This document shows positions 61,165 through 64,000 of a DNA stretch of 64,000 nucleotides, piece by piece. The notes under the pieces are model-generated. The model worked only from the letters and a program-made list of their open reading frames with translations. It was not told the origin of the DNA and ran no database searches. The translations under genes and the position numbers were made by a program. Source of the stretch: an uncultured Chloroflexota bacterium (lineage in GTDB: Bacteria; Chloroflexota; Anaerolineae; Anaerolineales; Anaerolineaceae); the NCBI GenBank assembly GCA_902786265.1, contig CADACE010000009.1:62001-126000 (forward strand), written 5' to 3'. Position 1 is the first letter of the stretch. Each line of letters starts with the position of its first letter.

Positions 61165-61851
61165 ATGGAACATTTTCGAATACGTGATTTCACGGATGAC
61201 GGTAAACCACGGGAAAAACTTTTGAATTTTGGGGCTGAAGCGCTTTCTGACGCGGAACTGCTGGCGATCCTGATGGGCAGCGGGACAAAAGAAAGGAATG
61301 TCCTGGAGCTTGCTCATGAGATCCTTCGGGAGAACGGAGGCCTGGCAGGTCTGCGGAAAATCAGCAAGGAGGAACTTTCCAAAACAAACGGGATCGGTCC
61401 TGCAAAGACAGCCTCGATCCTGGCGACGATCGAGCTGGGGCGCCGGTTCTCCAAGGCGATCCGCGGGAACGATGAACGCCCGAGGCTCAACTGTCCGGAT
61501 GATATCTATCAGTACGTTCACTATCAGATGGAACACCTGGACCATGAGGAGCTTCTGGTGCTGAGCCTGGACACCAAGCATTATGTGATCGGAGAAGAGA
61601 ATGTTTATAAAGGAACGATCAATTCCTCCAACATCCGGGTGGCGGAAATCTTCAAAAAACCGCTGCTGCTGAATGCCGCCAGTTTTGTTCTGGTCCATAA
61701 CCATCCCAGCGGTGATCCGACTCCCAGTGCCGCAGACATCGTCACGACGCGGAACGTGATCGCAGCCGGAAAAACATTGGACCTTCCGATGCTTGATCAC
61801 CTCATCATTGGAGCCGGAACCTATATTTCCATAAAGAGTTATCTGGATTAA
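61165..61851 (+). CDS. radC: RadC-family JAB-domain protein
   Basis: This 228-residue protein has the N-terminal helix-hairpin-helix (KLLNFGAEALSDAELLAILM, ISKEELSKTNGIGPAKTASI) and the C-terminal JAB/MPN metal motif VLVHNHPSGDPTPSAADI. Despite the name, a DNA-repair role has been withdrawn for E. coli RadC; family members are linked to recombination and mobile elements. A TATAAT lies about 25 bases before the start and GAGG serves as RBS. It is a normal full-length copy. Confidence 0.94.
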   Translation: MEHFRIRDFTDDGKPREKLLNFGAEALSDAELLAILMGSGTKERNVLELAHEILRENGGLAGLRKISKEELSKTNGIGPAKTASILATIELGRRFSKAIRGNDERPRLNCPDDIYQYVHYQMEHLDHEELLVLSLDTKHYVIGEENVYKGTINSSNIRVAEIFKKPLLLNAASFVLVHNHPSGDPTPSAADIVTTRNVIAAGKTLDLPMLDHLIIGAGTYISIKSYLD

Positions 61852-61873
61852 TCACGAATTTTCATGAACTTTA

Positions 61874-61902
61874 TTGACAAAACAAAAAGATTCAAGTATT
61901 AT
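61874..61902 (+). promoter_or_regulatory. tRNA promoter
   Basis: TTGACA (61874-61879) and TATTAT (61897-61902) are 17 bases apart and lie 15 bases before the tRNA 5' end. This is a strong, constitutive-looking sigma-70 promoter. Confidence 0.88.
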
Positions 61903-61916
61903 ATGCACTGTTGAAC

Positions 61917-61989
61917 GGCGGGGTAGCTCAGTGGCCAGAGCAGGGGACTCATAAGCCCTTTGTCGAGGGTTCGACTCCCTCCCCCGCCA
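61917..61989 (+). tRNA. tRNA with CAU anticodon (elongator Met or Ile2)
   Basis: A full cloverleaf is visible. The acceptor is GGCGGGG with CCCCGCC, the D stem GCTC/GAGC, the anticodon loop CTCATAA (anticodon CAU), the variable loop TTGTC, and the T arm GAGGG-TTCGACT-CCCTC. The 1:72 pair is G-C, so this is not an initiator. The eight-base D loop and CTCATAA loop resemble tRNA-Ile2, in which TilS converts the wobble C to lysidine, but an elongator tRNA-Met is equally possible. The 3' CCA is not encoded. One anticodon-stem pair (31:39) is A-G. Confidence 0.9.
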
Positions 61990-62018
61990 CTTTTTTGTTT
62001 AATATGAAAAAAATTCGA

Positions 62019-62043
62019 CCGCCAATTTTGGCGGCCTTTTTTT
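62019..62043 (+). terminator. intrinsic terminator after tRNA
   Basis: CCGCCAA (62019-62025) pairs with TTGGCGG (62028-62034), followed by CC and seven T. It lies 30 bases after the tRNA 3' end and may also stop read-through from radC. Confidence 0.9.
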
Positions 62044-62082
62044 GAACTGTGCTGTTTTTTCCTGGTGAATCAAATCCGGGGT

Positions 62083-63081
62083 TTATGGCATGATGATTTC
62101 CCAATCGATTTTGTTCTCTTCGATATACAGCCGGATCCCGTTACGCGGGGAGGTGTCCGGGTTCCATTCATCCATATACAGTCCGTCGTGGAATAAATAA
62201 GTCACCGGTTGATCCTTCATGGCTTCCCGGATCGTCTCAAAAGTCGTTTCACTGCTTGAATTGCTGCGGTGGTCATTGGACGCGCAGCAGACGATCACGG
62301 AAGGATCGACGGCCCGGACCAGTTCTTTGCTGACGGAATCCGGCTGGCCATGGTGCCCGATCTTGTAGACATCCGCGCGCAGCAGGTTCGCGTTCTTTTG
62401 GATAATATGCCGGAATCCTTTCGCGTTCGTATCACCGCACAGCAGAACCGTCTGGCCTTTATACTTCAGCCGCAGGATGAGGCTCGCGTTGTTCATGCTT
62501 TCGGTCATTTCGCTTATTGCGTTGTTCAGCGCTTCAGCGGAACCCTCAGTGAAGATACGATCCAGTGACGCTTCGACTGTTTTTTTATGATCCGGATCAG
62601 GTCCCAGAACATCGATGACAAGGTCTCCGGCGCGGAAATAGTCCGGTTTGATCCCGTCCAGGATCGTGATATCGCGGTTATCGAGTTCCTTCATCAGTCT
62701 GCTGTAGTCATTTATCGAAGACAGCGCTTTGCGGTTGGTTTCTGTCAGCGAATCTGTGTGTTCGATCCGCTTCCCGACATTTTCGGGAGACAGCCGGATG
62801 GAGGTCCAGAATTTCCGGACGGGAATATTCTCTATGATCGGAGTCAGCCCGCTGGTATGATCTTCATGAACATGGGAAAAGACGAGCAGATCAATGTGGC
62901 TGATGCCTGCTTTTTTCAGAAAGTCATAAGAGCGGATCCGGCCGCTTTCTCCGGTGTATTCGGAATCCATCATGCTGCCGCCGTCGATGACCATCACAAA
63001 CTGACCTTCTTCCCGTTCCGGATCGTCAGCAGTGATGAGGATCGATTCCCCGTAGCCTACATTGATGAAAGTTATTTCCAT
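62083..63081 (-). CDS. ComEC/Rec2-like metallo-beta-lactamase-fold hydrolase
   Basis: This soluble protein of about 332 residues begins MEITFINVGYGESILITADD. It has the MBL metal motifs FSHVHEDHTSG, LLCGDTNAKG and KIGHHGQPDSVSKELV, which resemble the catalytic domain of ComEC without its membrane part. Such free-standing proteins are probably phosphodiesterases or nucleases; the substrate is not known. The ATG at 63081 follows GGGAGG; a 12-residue upstream extension would include that RBS and is rejected. It is divergent from the sugar permease gene. Confidence 0.87.
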   Translation of the reverse strand: MEITFINVGYGESILITADDPEREEGQFVMVIDGGSMMDSEYTGESGRIRSYDFLKKAGISHIDLLVFSHVHEDHTSGLTPIIENIPVRKFWTSIRLSPENVGKRIEHTDSLTETNRKALSSINDYSRLMKELDNRDITILDGIKPDYFRAGDLVIDVLGPDPDHKKTVEASLDRIFTEGSAEALNNAISEMTESMNNASLILRLKYKGQTVLLCGDTNAKGFRHIIQKNANLLRADVYKIGHHGQPDSVSKELVRAVDPSVIVCCASNDHRSNSSSETTFETIREAMKDQPVTYLFHDGLYMDEWNPDTSPRNGIRLYIEENKIDWEIIMP

Positions 63082-63193
63082 AAAAAAACCTCCCTTTTTT
63101 CCATTTCCTGTCAACAATTCAGTGTACAGCCGGAGGCAATTTCCACATAAAACTGCTCCGGACTGACTTGTTTTGAATGGTAAGCACTATATA

Positions 63194-63209
63194 TTGTAAA
63201 CGATTACAA
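63194..63209. promoter_or_regulatory. LacI-family operator upstream of sugar transporter
   Basis: TTGTAAACGATTACAA is a near-perfect palindrome centred on CG, typical of LacI/GalR repressor sites. It shares the TTGTAAACG half-site with the operator in the butyryl-CoA promoter at 30215-30230. It sits 117 bases before the permease start and 113 bases from the divergent hydrolase start, and may control either. Confidence 0.7.
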
Positions 63210-63325
63210 AAGTGCAATTTGTCATTTATTAAAACATGACATTCATTATTGCAAGATTTAGTAATTTCTGTAATAATTGTGAGGTATTATGATTTGAGGA
63301 CGTTTGCCGATTTGGGAGGAGCATA

Positions 63326-64000
63326 ATGAGAGTTTCAACCGGAAGAAAAGTATTTAATATTGTTGTGGGTGCCATATTGCTGATCATAGCCCTGTTCCCG
63401 ATTTACTGGCTCATATCGCTCGCTTTTCGTGATACCGCTGAACTCTCCGGGAACATCTCGATCCTTCCAAAGACATTTACATTTGAACATTTCATAAAGC
63501 TCTTCACAGAAAGAGGATATGTCAACATCATCAAAAACAGTTTGATCGCGACGGTCATCTCCACGATCTTTTCCCTTGCTTTCGGTCTTGCTGCTGCGTA
63601 TGTAATGGTACGCAGCCGTTTTCATCTCTGGGTGAAAGCACCTTTGACGGTTTGGGTCCTGCTGATCCGTATCCTGCCTCCTGTTGCTTTCATTATCCCG
63701 CTGTATACGACCTTCAGCAACGCCGGTTTGCTGGGATCACGGGTCCCGATCATCATGGCCTGTATCCTGATCAACCTGCCGCTGATCATCTGGTTCATGA
63801 TGACGTTCTTCCGTGACCTGCCTGAGGAAGTTGAGCAGAGTGCGAAAATCGACGGCGCGACGGAATTCCAGCTGTTCTGGACCATTGTTCTTCCTCTGGT
63901 GGCCCCCGGTATCGCGGCGATTTCCATGCTTTCCTTTATGTATGCCTGGAACGAATATACCTATTCCGTGATCTTTATCCAGAAATCGTCTTCCTATACG
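63326..64000 (+). CDS. carbohydrate ABC transporter permease (MalG/UgpE type), partial
   Basis: The first 225 residues are present; the gene runs off the window. MRVSTGRKVFNIVVGAILLI begins a first membrane helix, followed by PIYWLISLAFRDTAEL, helices through KNSLIATVISTIFSLAFGLA and RILPPVAFIIPLYT. The EAA-like loop DLPEEVEQSAKIDGATEFQL contacts the ATPase. This matches the inner permease of CUT1-family sugar importers. GGGAGG precedes the ATG. The binding protein, partner permease or regulator is expected beyond the window. Confidence 0.93.
   Translation, partial: MRVSTGRKVFNIVVGAILLIIALFPIYWLISLAFRDTAELSGNISILPKTFTFEHFIKLFTERGYVNIIKNSLIATVISTIFSLAFGLAAAYVMVRSRFHLWVKAPLTVWVLLIRILPPVAFIIPLYTTFSNAGLLGSRVPIIMACILINLPLIIWFMMTFFRDLPEEVEQSAKIDGATEFQLFWTIVLPLVAPGIAAISMLSFMYAWNEYTYSVIFIQKSSSYT

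Overview
This window is bacterial chromosome of moderate GC content, densely coded and with operons on both strands. The gene content suggests a strictly fermentative anaerobe, most plausibly from the Chloroflexota (Anaerolineae-like). It has an extracellular-type contractile injection system (eCIS) of non-proteobacterial layout, an acetyl-CoA to butyryl-CoA pathway with electron-transfer flavoprotein, both ATP-type and PPi-type phosphofructokinases, BspA-like leucine-rich-repeat surface proteins, and a sigma-54 system. The taxonomic call is an inference from gene content; no rRNA is present.

Region 1 (1-18.4 kb, + strand) is most of an eCIS cluster. It holds the sheath C-terminus, two tube proteins, a tail-assembly-chaperone-like gene with a DUF6760-like -1-frame extension, a 49-residue helical protein, two further tube-like paralogs, and a giant 1802-residue protein with 36 tandem VQREP repeats. 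These are followed by a LysM adaptor, VgrG-like spike, PAAR tip, gp25 wedge, baseplate J, P2-I-like baseplate protein, a DUF4159-like protein and a secreted lytic-transglycosylase-like protein. No receptor-binding fibre is recognisable. The AAA+ ATPase, any conventional tape measure and the sheath N-terminus would lie upstream, outside the window.

Region 2 (18.4-22.4 kb) has a DUF4342/response regulator/histidine kinase operon on the - strand, a Sir2 deacetylase on the + strand, and a perfect 60-bp palindrome. Region 3 (22.5-30.1 kb, + strand) is an apparent sigma-54 operon: rpoN with its own sigma-54-type promoter, a PAS histidine kinase, an NtrC-type activator without a DNA-binding domain, a small membrane protein and a TPR-gingipain-like (clan CD) protease. 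Region 4 (30.2-39.2 kb, + strand) is central metabolism: thl-crt-hbd-acd-etfB-etfA behind a promoter overlapped by a LacI-type operator, then ATP-type pfkA and thrC.

Region 5 (39.2-43.1 kb, - strand) encodes a ParB-like/BMP fusion protein, a metallophosphoesterase and two membrane proteins. Region 6 (43.3-53.5 kb, + strand) is a more AT-rich surface operon of three BspA-like LRR proteins, a Wzz/CpsD/CpsB polysaccharide co-polymerase and tyrosine-phosphorylation module, and a YfhO-like membrane protein, preceded by a second sigma-54-type promoter. Region 7 (53.5-64 kb) contains rpoB standing alone without rpoC, a YczE-like membrane protein, class II fba, PPi-type pfk, radC, a CAU-anticodon tRNA, a metallo-beta-lactamase-fold hydrolase and the start of a sugar ABC permease behind a LacI-type operator.

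Two themes stand out. One is an eCIS whose tape-measure slot is occupied by a proline-rich repeat protein. The other is a sigma-54 circuit with an HTH-less activator that may control the surface-polysaccharide/LRR operon.
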